Below are positions 7,342 to 15,926 of a DNA stretch of 64,000 bases, one piece after another. This stretch comes from Chania multitudinisentens RB-25 (GTDB taxonomy: Bacteria > Pseudomonadota > Gammaproteobacteria > Enterobacterales > Enterobacteriaceae): positions 992,001-1,056,000 of the forward strand of contig NZ_CP007044.2 of assembly GCF_000520015.2 (NCBI RefSeq), written 5' to 3'. Made by a program: the position numbers and the translations under genes. The first letter of the stretch is position 1, and every line of letters starts with the position of its first letter. The notes beneath the pieces are model-generated. The model searched no databases. It saw nothing but the letters and a program-made list of their open reading frames with translations, and had not been told where the DNA came from.

Positions 7342-8751
7342 TTAAACGCTGTAGTACAGTTCGAACTCTACTGGGTGTGGCGTCATGCGAACACGATCCA
7401 TCTCTTCTTTACGCAGTTCGATATAAGCATCGATAGCGTCATCAGTGAATACGCCACCGCGAGTCAGGAATTCACGATCTTCATTCAGTGCAGCCATCGC
7501 TTCATCCAGTGAGCCAGCCACTTTTGGAATTTCAGCTTCTTCTTCCGGTGGCAGGTCATACAGGTTTTTATCCATGGCATCGCCAGGATGGATTTTGTTG
7601 ATGATGCCATCCAGGCCAGCCATCAGCAGTGCAGCGAAGCACAGGTATGGGTTAGCCGCCGGATCGGGGAAACGCGCTTCGATACGGCGTGCTTTCGGGC
7701 TGGCAACCACGGGAATACGGATAGAAGCTGAACGGTTACGGGCTGAGTAAGCCAGCATCACCGGTGCTTCATAGCCTGGAACCAAACGCTTGTATGAGTT
7801 GGTGGTTGGGTTAGCCAGAGCGTTAATCGCTTTAGCGTGCTTGATGATACCGCCGATGTAGAACAGGGCAGTTTCAGACAGGCCGCCGTATTTGTCACCT
7901 GCGAACAGGTTGGTGCCGTTTTTGGACAGCGACATATGGCAATGCATACCGGAACCGTTATCGCCAAACATCGGTTTTGGCATGAAGGTTGCGGTTTTAC
8001 CAAATGCGTGAGCCACGTTGTGCACCACGTATTTGTAGATTTGGATTTCGTCGGCTTTCTTGGTCATGGTGTTGAAGCGGGTAGCCACTTCGTTTTGGCC
8101 TGCGGTAGCCACTTCGTGGTGGTGAGCTTCAACCACCAGACCCATTTCTTCCATGGTCAAACACATGGTAGAACGGATATCTTGTGAAGAATCAACCGGT
8201 GGTACTGGGAAGTAGCCGCCTTTTACTGCTGGACGATGGCCTTTGTTGCCGCCTTCGTATTTGGTGCTGGTGTTCCAGGCGCCTTCGATGTCATCAATGC
8301 TTACGTGGGAACCCCGGATGCTGCTGCCGAAGCGAACATCATCAAACAGGAAGAACTCAGGTTCTGGCCCGAACAGCACGGTATCTGCGATGCCGGAAGA
8401 GCGCAGGAAATCTTCTGCACGTTTTGAGATGGAACGTGGATCGCGGTCATAGCCCTGCATAGTGCCTGGTTCGAGAATGTCACAGCGGATGATCAGCGTG
8501 GATTCTTCAAAGAATGGGTCCAGAACTGCTGTGCTGGCGTCTGGCATCAGTACCATGTCAGATTCGTTGATGCCCTTCCAACCACCGATTGAGGAGCCGT
8601 CAAACATTTTGCCTTCTTCGAAGAAGTCGGCATTTACCTGATGAGCAGGGATGGTGACGTGTTGTTCTTTACCCTTGGTGTCAGTGAAACGCAGGTCTAC
8701 GAATTTCACTTCATGCTCATTCAGCATCGTCAAAACGTGTTCAGCGGACAT
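7342..8751 (-). CDS. glnA: Glutamine synthetase type I
   Basis: 469 aa from the ATG at 8751 (GGGAGAG ribosome site); the extra upstream codons in the open frame do not fit the family start MSAEHVLTML. It forms glutamine from glutamate, ammonia and ATP as a cytoplasmic dodecamer. Visible signatures are DGSSIGGW (beta-grasp end), the catalytic GPEPEFFLF glutamate strand, HCHMS and NPTTNSYKRLVPGYEAP. The adenylylation tyrosine is in NLYDLPPEE near residue 398, so activity should be controlled by GlnE. Upstream sequence carries a sigma-54 promoter and NtrC sites. Confidence 0.98.
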   Translation of the reverse strand: MSAEHVLTMLNEHEVKFVDLRFTDTKGKEQHVTIPAHQVNADFFEEGKMFDGSSIGGWKGINESDMVLMPDASTAVLDPFFEESTLIIRCDILEPGTMQGYDRDPRSISKRAEDFLRSSGIADTVLFGPEPEFFLFDDVRFGSSIRGSHVSIDDIEGAWNTSTKYEGGNKGHRPAVKGGYFPVPPVDSSQDIRSTMCLTMEEMGLVVEAHHHEVATAGQNEVATRFNTMTKKADEIQIYKYVVHNVAHAFGKTATFMPKPMFGDNGSGMHCHMSLSKNGTNLFAGDKYGGLSETALFYIGGIIKHAKAINALANPTTNSYKRLVPGYEAPVMLAYSARNRSASIRIPVVASPKARRIEARFPDPAANPYLCFAALLMAGLDGIINKIHPGDAMDKNLYDLPPEEEAEIPKVAGSLDEAMAALNEDREFLTRGGVFTDDAIDAYIELRKEEMDRVRMTPHPVEFELYYSV

Positions 8752-8832
8752 ACTTAACTCTCCCGGATTTATCATTGTCGTCATCGTGGAATGAATCAGT
8801 GGAACCTGGCTTGATTTCGCCTTGTGTAGACT

Positions 8833-8851
8833 AAAGCGAAAACTATGCCAA
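8833..8851 (-). promoter_or_regulatory. Sigma-54 promoter of glnA (glnAp2)
   Basis: On the minus strand TTGGCATAGTTTTCGCTTT closely follows the -24/-12 consensus TGGCAC-N5-TTGC, and resembles E. coli glnAp2. It lies about 80 bases before the glnA ATG. Confidence 0.88.
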
Positions 8852-8924
8852 CTTTTTAAAAACGAAATAATCGCCTGATAGCGTGGGTTTTACTCATGTG
8901 CAGTATGCACCATTGGTGATGCAA

Positions 8925-8941
8925 TGCACTAATCTGGTGCG
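8925..8941. promoter_or_regulatory. NtrC binding site, proximal
   Basis: TGCACT-N5-GGTGCG matches the TGCACC-N5-GGTGCA dyad. It is positioned upstream of the glnA sigma-54 promoter as expected for an enhancer. A weaker TGCACC-like site lies at 8906. Confidence 0.78.
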
Positions 8942-8956
8942 TTTTATGCCATGGAG

Positions 8957-8973
8957 AGCACTGAAATGGTGCG
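8957..8973. promoter_or_regulatory. NtrC binding site, distal
   Basis: AGCACT-N5-GGTGCG is a second good NtrC dyad exactly 32 bases from the proximal one, giving same-face binding of two NtrC dimers as in E. coli glnA. Confidence 0.8.
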
Positions 8974-9009
8974 AAATACGACCGATTGCTGCTTTTTGCA
9001 CCGTGAAAG

Positions 9010-9060
9010 AGATCACAAACTGACCGGTGCACAGTTGTTTATAAGAGAGTGTTGTGATCT
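9010..9060. promoter_or_regulatory. Widely spaced inverted repeat upstream of typA
   Basis: AGATCACAA (9010-9018) and TTGTGATCT (9052-9060) form a 9-bp inverted repeat 33 bases apart. Each arm contains a CRP-like TGTGA/TCACA half. It lies between the divergent glnA and typA genes. Its role is inferred only. Confidence 0.4.
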
Positions 9061-9123
9061 TGTTTGGTCCCTCGCTTAATACGTGTACAATAGCGCGCTA
9101 TTTCTAATGCCTGAGGCAAAGCT

Positions 9124-10947
9124 GTGATCGAAAATTTGCGTAATATCGCCATTATTGCCCACGTTGACCATGGTAAAACCACGTTGGTTGACAAGTTGCT
9201 GCAACAATCCGGGACTTTCGGAGAGCGTGCGGAAGCAACTGAACGCGTAATGGACTCCAATGATTTGGAGAGAGAGCGTGGGATTACCATCCTCGCAAAA
9301 AACACCGCCATTAATTGGAAAGACTACCGCATCAACATCGTGGATACCCCAGGGCACGCCGATTTCGGCGGTGAGGTTGAGCGTGTGATGTCAATGGTCG
9401 ACTCGGTGTTGCTGGTTGTGGATGCTATGGATGGCCCAATGCCGCAAACCCGTTTCGTGACCAAAAAAGCGTTCGCTAATGGTCTGAAACCGATCGTGGT
9501 TATCAACAAGGTTGACCGCCCTGGTGCGCGCCCGGACTGGGTAGTTGATCAGGTCTTCGATTTGTTTGTTAATCTGGATGCCACCGACGAACAGCTCGAT
9601 TTCCCAATCATCTATGCTTCTGCTCTGCTGGGGATCGCGGGTGCTGATCATAATGACATGGCTGAAGACATGACCCCGCTGTATCAGGCGATTGTCGATC
9701 ATGTATCTGCGCCAAAAGTTGAGCTGGATGCGCCATTCCAGATGCAGATTTCCCAGTTGGATTACAACAACTATGTTGGCGTAATCGGGATTGGCCGTAT
9801 CAAGCGCGGCAAAGTGAAGCCTAACCAGCAGATCACCATCATAGACAGCGAAGGCAAAACCCGTAACGGTAAAATCGGTAAGGTTCTGACCCATATGGGC
9901 CTGGAGCGTATCGAAGCCGCCGTTGCCGAAGCGGGCGATATTATCGCCATTACCGGCCTGGGCGAACTGAACATCTCTGATACCATCTGTGATGTTAATG
10001 CGGTAGAAGCGCTGCCAGCATTGTCTGTTGATGAACCGACCGTAAGCATGTTCTTTAACGTCAATACCTCGCCGTTCTGTGGTAAAGAAGGCAAGTTCGT
10101 GACTTCACGTCAGATCCTTGAGCGTTTGAACAAAGAGCTGGTGCACAACGTTGCGTTGCGCGTTGAAGAAACTGAAGATGCAGATGCATTCCGTGTTTCG
10201 GGCCGTGGTGAACTTCACCTGTCGGTGTTGATTGAAAACATGCGCCGCGAAGGTTTCGAACTGGCAGTTTCCCGCCCGAAAGTCATCTTCCGTGAAATTG
10301 ATGGCCGCAAGCAGGAGCCATTCGAAAACGTTACGCTGGATATCGAAGAGCAGCATCAGGGTTCTGTGATGCAGGCGATGGGTGAGCGTAAAGCGGATTT
10401 GAAAAGCATGGACCCAGATGGTAAAGGCCGCGTGCGTCTTGACTATGTGATCCCAAGCCGTGGTTTGATCGGTTTTCGTAATGAATTCATGACCATGACT
10501 TCTGGTACTGGTCTGTTGTACTCCACTTTCAGCCACTACGACGACGTGCGTCAAGGCGAAGTGGGCCAGCGTCAGAACGGTGTGTTGATCTCTAACGGCC
10601 AAGGCAAAGCGGTTGCATTTGCCCTGTTTGGTTTACAAGATCGCGGCAAGCTGTTCCTGGGCCATGGCGCAGAAGTGTATGAAGGCCAGATCATCGGTAT
10701 TCACACACGTTCTAACGATCTGACGGTGAACTGCCTGACCGGTAAGAAACTGACCAACATGCGTGCTTCAGGTACTGATGAAGCCACAACGCTGGTTCCG
10801 GCCATCAAAATGTCTCTGGAGCAGGCTCTGGAATTCATTGATGACGACGAACTGGTCGAAGTGACGCCAATTTCGATTCGTATCCGTAAGCGTCACCTGA
10901 CGGAAAACGATCGTAAGCGTGCGAACCGCGGCCCTAAAGAAGCTTAA
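9124..10947 (+). CDS. typA: Ribosome-associated GTPase TypA/BipA
   Basis: 607 aa, full length, starting with GTG as in E. coli. It is an EF-G-like translational GTPase that binds 70S ribosomes and helps 50S assembly at low temperature and under stress. G1 is AHVDHGKT (12-19), the switch I region is RERGITI, G3 is DTPGH, and G4 is NKVD. The EF-G-like domains III and V and the TypA-specific C-terminal domain follow, ending with a basic tail RKRANRGPKEA. A terminator follows the stop codon. The gene is divergent from glnA. Confidence 0.97.
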   Translation: MIENLRNIAIIAHVDHGKTTLVDKLLQQSGTFGERAEATERVMDSNDLERERGITILAKNTAINWKDYRINIVDTPGHADFGGEVERVMSMVDSVLLVVDAMDGPMPQTRFVTKKAFANGLKPIVVINKVDRPGARPDWVVDQVFDLFVNLDATDEQLDFPIIYASALLGIAGADHNDMAEDMTPLYQAIVDHVSAPKVELDAPFQMQISQLDYNNYVGVIGIGRIKRGKVKPNQQITIIDSEGKTRNGKIGKVLTHMGLERIEAAVAEAGDIIAITGLGELNISDTICDVNAVEALPALSVDEPTVSMFFNVNTSPFCGKEGKFVTSRQILERLNKELVHNVALRVEETEDADAFRVSGRGELHLSVLIENMRREGFELAVSRPKVIFREIDGRKQEPFENVTLDIEEQHQGSVMQAMGERKADLKSMDPDGKGRVRLDYVIPSRGLIGFRNEFMTMTSGTGLLYSTFSHYDDVRQGEVGQRQNGVLISNGQGKAVAFALFGLQDRGKLFLGHGAEVYEGQIIGIHTRSNDLTVNCLTGKKLTNMRASGTDEATTLVPAIKMSLEQALEFIDDDELVEVTPISIRIRKRHLTENDRKRANRGPKEA

Positions 10948-10971
10948 TCGCCGATTTAATCCGCAATGCTT

Positions 10972-11000
10972 AGGGCGCGTTATGGCGCCCTGAGTTTTTT
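10972..11000 (+). terminator. typA terminator
   Basis: 7-bp GC stem AGGGCGC (10972-10978) / GCGCCCT (10985-10991), then GAGTTTTTT. Confidence 0.9.
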
Positions 11001-11113
11001 CCTCCATCTTTTCCTATTTCTGTGGCGCGCGATGCGCTTTTCACTCTTGCTCCCTGTTCAGCGTTAACTTTTCTCGTTACAGTAAAATCTCACTGGCCCA
11101 TCAGGAGAAAACT

Positions 11114-11704
11114 ATGCTGTATATCTTTGATTTAGGTAATGTGATCGTCGATATCGATTTTAAACGTGTGCTGGGAGTATGGAGTAATCTGAGCGGTACA
11201 CCGCTGGCGATGTTGACCGATCGTTTCAGCATGGGTGAGGTCTTCCAGCAGCACGAACGCGGTGAAATCAGCGACGAAGATTTTGCGGCCAAACTGTGTG
11301 ATGAAATGGGGATTGCGCTTAGTTTCGAACAGTTTGCCACTGGCTGGCAGGCGGTGTTTGTCGCACTGCGCCCGGAAGTGATCGATATCATGCATCGCCT
11401 GCGCAGCGAAGGGCATCGCGTTGTGGTGTTGTCGAATACCAACCGTTTACACTGCAACTACTGGCCACAGCATTACCCGCAAGTTGCCGAAGCCGCCGAT
11501 CATATGTATCTGTCGCAGGATATCGGTATGCGTAAACCCGATGCCAATATTTATCAGCATGTACTGACAGCAGAAAATACCCCGGCGGATCAGGCCGTGT
11601 TTTTCGATGATGTTGCCGTTAACGTGGCAGCGGCAGAGGCGCTGGGTATTAAAGCGGTGCAGGTTACCGATCGGCAGGTTATTCCGGCTTATTTCGCTCA
11701 ATGA
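11114..11704 (+). CDS. yihX: HAD-family alpha-D-glucose-1-phosphate phosphatase YihX
   Basis: 196 aa. HAD superfamily: motif I is FDLGNVI (Asp6), motif II is VVLSNTN near residue 112, motif III Lys is in GMRKPD, and motif IV is FFDDVAVN. E. coli YihX hydrolyses alpha-glucose-1-phosphate, and the close similarity supports the same role here. The AGGAG ribosome site is 6 bases before the ATG. It is followed by yihY and dtd in the same direction, an arrangement conserved in enterobacteria. Confidence 0.94.
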   Translation: MLYIFDLGNVIVDIDFKRVLGVWSNLSGTPLAMLTDRFSMGEVFQQHERGEISDEDFAAKLCDEMGIALSFEQFATGWQAVFVALRPEVIDIMHRLRSEGHRVVVLSNTNRLHCNYWPQHYPQVAEAADHMYLSQDIGMRKPDANIYQHVLTAENTPADQAVFFDDVAVNVAAAEALGIKAVQVTDRQVIPAYFAQ

Positions 11705-11791
11705 TCGGCTTCAAGCTGCATGTGCCCGCCTTCCTGTAACTCGAATAGCGCGTTAAGCTTAAGGTGTAAAGCCTGACATCAAGGAGTGGAT

Positions 11792-12676
11792 ATGTTGTTC
11801 TTCCGCCGAAAAAAGCTGCCTGCGTCGTTCAAACCTGGAATCACCTTCGGGCGGTTGCTGATGAAGCGTATTGATGGTGACGGCCTGACCATGCTGGCAG
11901 GCCATTTGGCCTATGTTTCTCTGCTTTCGTTAGTACCATTAATCACCGTGGTGTTTGCGCTGTTTACCGCCTTCCCGATGTTTTCTGATATCAGCATTCA
12001 ACTGAAAAACTTTATTTTTTCCAACCTCATGCCTGCGGCGGGTAACGTGATCCAGCGTTACCTTGAACAGTTTGTTGCCAATTCCAGCAGGATGACGGCC
12101 GTGGGGATCTGCGGGCTGATTGTGATCGCTTTATTGCTGATTTCCTCGGTTGATACCGTGCTGAACACCATCTGGCGCAGCAAAAACAAACGCCCAATCG
12201 TTTTTTCATTTGCCGTTTACTGGATGGTGCTGACGCTGGGGCCGCTATTGGTCGGGGCCAGCATGGCCATCAGCTCTTATTTGTTATCACTTAACTGGCT
12301 GACACAAACCGGTGTTGACAGTCTGATCGATCAGATACTGAGCATCTTCCCTTTATTGCTCTCTTGGATCTCCTTTTGGTTGTTATACAGCATTGTCCCC
12401 ACGGTGCGGGTGCCGCCCAAAGATGCGCTGATCGGTGCTTTGGTTGCCGGGGTGTTGTTTGAGCTAGGTAAGAAGGCATTTGCACTGTACGTCACTATGT
12501 TTCCGTCCTACCAGCTGATCTATGGCGTATTGGCGGTGATTCCGATTTTATTCCTATGGGTGTATTGGAGCTGGTGTATCGTGTTACTCGGTGCGGAAAT
12601 TACCGTTACCTTGGGTGAATATCGCCTTTATCAGCAACAGCAAACAGAACAGCAGCAAGAAGAAGGGCATTTATGA
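11792..12676 (+). CDS. yihY: YihY/BrkB family inner membrane protein
   Basis: 294 aa from ATG 11792, with AAGGAG five bases upstream; an in-frame GTG at 11786 overlaps that site and is unlikely. There are about six hydrophobic segments, the first near residues 38-60 (SLLSLVPLITVVFALF). The protein ends in a Gln/Glu-rich cytoplasmic tail. The family was once called RNase BN in error, and its function is still not settled. Its stop overlaps the start of dtd (ATGA), so the two are translationally coupled. Confidence 0.94.
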   Translation: MLFFRRKKLPASFKPGITFGRLLMKRIDGDGLTMLAGHLAYVSLLSLVPLITVVFALFTAFPMFSDISIQLKNFIFSNLMPAAGNVIQRYLEQFVANSSRMTAVGICGLIVIALLLISSVDTVLNTIWRSKNKRPIVFSFAVYWMVLTLGPLLVGASMAISSYLLSLNWLTQTGVDSLIDQILSIFPLLLSWISFWLLYSIVPTVRVPPKDALIGALVAGVLFELGKKAFALYVTMFPSYQLIYGVLAVIPILFLWVYWSWCIVLLGAEITVTLGEYRLYQQQQTEQQQEEGHL

Positions 12677-13110
12677 TTGCGTTGATTCAACGGGTGTTAA
12701 ACGCCAGCGTAACGGTGGGGGGGGAAACGGTAGGCAAGATTGGCCCTGGTTTGTTAGTGTTATTGGGGGTTGAGGCTGCTGATAACGAACAAAAAGCCGA
12801 ACGCCTTTGCGAGCGCGTACTGGGATACCGTATTTTTGGTGATGAGAACGACAAGATGAATCTCAATGTACAGCAAGCGGGGGGCAGTGTGCTGGTGGTA
12901 TCACAGTTTACTCTGGTGGCCGATACCCAGAAAGGCATGCGCCCAAGCTTTTCGCGCGGTGCCGTGCCGCAGGAGGCAGAGCGGTTGTATCAGTATTTTG
13001 TCGGGCAGTGCCGTGAGCACGGCGTAGCAACCCAAACCGGCGAGTTTGCCGCAGATATGCAAGTGGCGTTGGTGAATGATGGGCCGGTGACGTTTTGGCT
13101 TCAGGTTTAA
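12673..13110 (+). CDS. dtd: D-aminoacyl-tRNA deacylase
   Basis: 145 aa, the usual length. It removes D-amino acids (and glycine mischarged on tRNA-Ala) from tRNA in the cytoplasm. The two family signatures are visible: SQFTLVADT near residue 77 and the cross-subunit NDGPVTFW near the C-terminus, which holds the Gly-cisPro selectivity motif. It begins within the stop codon of yihY. Confidence 0.96.
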   Translation: MIALIQRVLNASVTVGGETVGKIGPGLLVLLGVEAADNEQKAERLCERVLGYRIFGDENDKMNLNVQQAGGSVLVVSQFTLVADTQKGMRPSFSRGAVPQEAERLYQYFVGQCREHGVATQTGEFAADMQVALVNDGPVTFWLQV

Positions 13111-13143
13111 GTATTTTTAGAGCACCAGAGAGAGAAGGCATCT

Positions 13144-14058
13144 ATGTATCACTTACGAGTACCTGTCACAGAACAAGAACTGAGAGAGTATTACCAGTTT
13201 CGCTGGGAGATGCTGCGCAAACCGTTGCACCAGCCGGTGGGTTCGGAAAAAGATGCCTATGATGCCATGGCCCACCATCAGATGGTGGTGGATGAGAATG
13301 GTAAAATTGTTGCCATTGGCCGCTTGTATATCAATGCGGATAATGAAGCGGCTATCCGCTTTTTGGCGGTTGATCCCACAGTTCAAGACAAAGGCCTGGG
13401 CACGCTGGTGGCGATGACATTGGAATCCGTAGCGCGTCAGGAGGGGGTCAAACGGGTCGTCTGTAGCGCGCGTGAAGATGCCGTCGATTTCTTTGCCAAA
13501 CTGGGTTTTGTCAATCAAGGTGAAATCACCGCACCACAAACTACGCCTGTTCGCCATTATCTGATGATTAAGCCGGTAGCAACGTTGGATGACATCCTGC
13601 ATCGCCCTGACTGGTGCGGGCAATTGCAGCAAGCCTGGTACGAACATATTCCGCTTAGCGAAAAGATGGGGGTGCGCATCAGCCAGTATACAGGCCAGCG
13701 TTTTGTTACCACCATGCCGGAGGTAGGCAATCAGAACCCGCACCACACATTGTTCGCAGGCAGCCTGTTTTCATTGGCGACTTTGACCGCTTGGGGGTTG
13801 ATCTGGCTGCTGCTGCGTGAGCGCCATCTGGGCGGCACCATTATTCTGGCGGATGCCCATATCCGTTACAGCAAACCGATCACTGGCCGCCCGCGAGCGG
13901 TGGCAGATCTCAGTTCACTCAGTGGCGATCTTGCTCGTTTAGCCCGTGGCCATCGTGCGCGCGTGCAGGCGAACGTTGATTTGTTTGGTGACGACGACAA
14001 AGGGGCGGTATTTGAAGGGACTTACATGGTGCTGCCTGTTGAGCCGGGCCAAGAGTGA
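13144..14058 (+). CDS. fabY: FabY/YiiD, acetyltransferase-thioesterase fusion
   Basis: 304 aa with two domains: a GNAT domain (about 1-145, with the acetyl-CoA loop DKGLGTLVAM and a CSAREDAVDFFAKLGF segment) and a C-terminal hotdog-fold thioesterase-like domain (about 150-300, with HTLFAGSLFSLATLTAWG). This fusion is E. coli YiiD, also named FabY, linked to initiation of fatty acid synthesis. It lies 33 bases after dtd, with a weak GAGAGAAGG ribosome site. A hairpin repeat separates it from the convergent yicH. Confidence 0.9.
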   Translation: MYHLRVPVTEQELREYYQFRWEMLRKPLHQPVGSEKDAYDAMAHHQMVVDENGKIVAIGRLYINADNEAAIRFLAVDPTVQDKGLGTLVAMTLESVARQEGVKRVVCSAREDAVDFFAKLGFVNQGEITAPQTTPVRHYLMIKPVATLDDILHRPDWCGQLQQAWYEHIPLSEKMGVRISQYTGQRFVTTMPEVGNQNPHHTLFAGSLFSLATLTAWGLIWLLLRERHLGGTIILADAHIRYSKPITGRPRAVADLSSLSGDLARLARGHRARVQANVDLFGDDDKGAVFEGTYMVLPVEPGQE

Positions 14059-14060
14059 AA

Positions 14061-14110
14061 ACCCTGAATTTTTCAAGTTGCAGCCAGGGTTGGCTGCAAC
14101 TTGGCCATTA
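14061..14110. repeat. Palindromic repeat, copy 2 (arms only)
   Basis: A perfect 13-bp stem CAAGTTGCAGCCA (14074-14086) / TGGCTGCAACTTG (14091-14103). It is the central part of the TATACCC family without its outer ends. It lies between convergent fabY and yicH and may also help end transcription, although no T tract is present. Confidence 0.7.
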
Positions 14111-14114
14111 TGAG

Positions 14115-15782
14115 TTACGGCAACTGTTGTTCTACCGTCTGCCCTTCTTTACTGGCTGCTTGCAGATGGCCCTGCAATGAAGATTTAAACGGCCCAGCGC
14201 TGTTGTTCAGTAACCCTTTCAATTGTAATTGCAGGTTGCCATCACCTTCCAACGGCACATGCTGCCACCCCCATTGCTGTAACGTATTCAATGGCACTGA
14301 ACGCCCATTAAAGGATAACGTGAACGGCTTGCCGGGCAACTGGCTGACGCTAGCCTTGGCGTCCAAGAGGCCATCAGGCATAAACGCGCTTAACTCAGTA
14401 ACGTTAATCTGCTGTGTATTGGCATCCAGCGCCAAAGAAGGACGGCGTACGTCAACCTTATTGAAGGTGGCGTCGCTGCCGTTAAGCTTCAATGAACCGG
14501 ACCAGATGCCCCACTGATGATCTTGCGCCAACAGCAGGTTGCTACCGTAGCCATCCAGCGCGGTGATTTGGAATGGGAAATCTGGATTGATATCAATGAG
14601 CAGATTACGGTTGGTGGTCAATTTGCTGATATACACTTCTGCCAACCAGCTTGGCAGCGGTTGCAACCAAAGCGTATGCCAGTTAATTGGCAATGTATAT
14701 TCCAGCGCGGCCATCGCCACTTCATCAAGTTGCAACCGTTGATTGGCACGCAGCCAATGGCCGGAAGTACGTAACAGCCCACCTTCCCAACGGGTAGTGA
14801 ACTGCGTAATGGTGACACCGGCCGGGGAAAGTTGCACATTCATGATTGGATCGATCAGATGGAAGTTGCCGTTGATGAGATCGCCAGCGTTAAAGCTGAG
14901 TGAACCATCTTGGCTACTCCAGTCACCTTTCTGGAACGTGACGTTTTGCAGTGACAAATCGAGATCGTTAACCGCCCACTCTTTCCCTTCCAGGCGCGCA
15001 TCGATGAGATCAAAACGTTTCACCGTAATCGGTGGTAAAGCGGTGAATTGCTCCCTGAACTGTTCCAGCGTTAGAGGGGTTTGCAGGCGTACATTGCTCA
15101 AACGTAGGCGTTCTATCAACCAACTGCCGTCAGCAGCCCGGCTGGCAACGCCGGTGAGATTTCCCTGAGCTAAATCAGCCCCGAAGTCGCTCAACAGCAA
15201 TTGGTTTTGTTTGATTTCTCCTTGTACCAGCACCTGCGAGGCAGGAATACCATTGAGCGTCATTGAGCCCGCGCTGAACTGGAACTGGTTGTTTTCACCC
15301 AGTACATGGGCAATGGTTGGCTGCCAGGGAGTAATACCGGCATTCACCTTTTGCGCGTTTAACTGCCAGCTTGCATCGTTGGACTGTAATGCCATATTAC
15401 TCAGTTGCAGCGTATCGGCCTGTATCGGCAAGGAGATGCCCTGCTGTGATTTTACATTGAGCGTCCCATCGCGTAGTGTAACGCTGCTGAAGTAACGTGG
15501 TTCGGTGATCTGCCGCAGGCTGAAAGCCAGATCTATCTGCTTGGCGGCCAACGTTTGCGGTTGGTTAGCCTGGGCCAGAGTGACACCTTCCAAAGTGATT
15601 TTCTCTGGATTGCTCCATGAATGGGTGATTTTGTCCACCGACAGGCGATATTCACTGTTATCACTGATCCAACGGCTCAGCCAACCAGCAGCCCAGCGTG
15701 TTTGCCCCAAAACGTAGAGCAACACCACGGCGAGTACTGCCAGCAGCAACAACGTCAGCAACAGCTTTCCGATAAATTTCAT
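14115..15782 (-). CDS. yicH: AsmA family protein YicH
   Basis: 555 aa. An N-terminal membrane anchor (residues ~6-25, LLLTLLLLAVLAVVLLYVLG) is followed by a long periplasmic beta-rich region typical of AsmA/TamB-like proteins. Members are thought to form lipid-conducting grooves between the inner and outer membranes. The placement next to xanP matches E. coli yicH-xanP. It is slightly shorter than the E. coli protein (569 aa). The C-terminal end (LQAASKEGQTVEQQLP) is intact. The exact cargo is not known. Confidence 0.9.
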   Translation of the reverse strand: MKFIGKLLLTLLLLAVLAVVLLYVLGQTRWAAGWLSRWISDNSEYRLSVDKITHSWSNPEKITLEGVTLAQANQPQTLAAKQIDLAFSLRQITEPRYFSSVTLRDGTLNVKSQQGISLPIQADTLQLSNMALQSNDASWQLNAQKVNAGITPWQPTIAHVLGENNQFQFSAGSMTLNGIPASQVLVQGEIKQNQLLLSDFGADLAQGNLTGVASRAADGSWLIERLRLSNVRLQTPLTLEQFREQFTALPPITVKRFDLIDARLEGKEWAVNDLDLSLQNVTFQKGDWSSQDGSLSFNAGDLINGNFHLIDPIMNVQLSPAGVTITQFTTRWEGGLLRTSGHWLRANQRLQLDEVAMAALEYTLPINWHTLWLQPLPSWLAEVYISKLTTNRNLLIDINPDFPFQITALDGYGSNLLLAQDHQWGIWSGSLKLNGSDATFNKVDVRRPSLALDANTQQINVTELSAFMPDGLLDAKASVSQLPGKPFTLSFNGRSVPLNTLQQWGWQHVPLEGDGNLQLQLKGLLNNSAGPFKSSLQGHLQAASKEGQTVEQQLP

Positions 15783-15871
15783 CGTCAGGATCCGTAGCGA
15801 TCAGAAAAGATACTCTGTTTATGCCGTAATTATCCTGTCAGCTCAAGTGCAATAGCCTGAAAGACAATAAA

Positions 15872-15906
15872 AAAATGGCTGGAAGTTGTAAACCGCCAGC
15901 CATTTT
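15872..15906 (-). terminator. xanP terminator
   Basis: 11-bp stem AAAATGGCTGG (15872-15882) / CCAGCCATTTT (15896-15906), with A/T ends usable in both directions. It lies 20 bases after the xanP stop. Confidence 0.88.
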
Positions 15907-15926
15907 ATCCGCCATAGCGGGAAAGA

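Noticed and set aside
9391..10602. Long minus-strand frames opposite typA
   Set aside because: Typical codon-bias shadows of a highly expressed GTPase gene.
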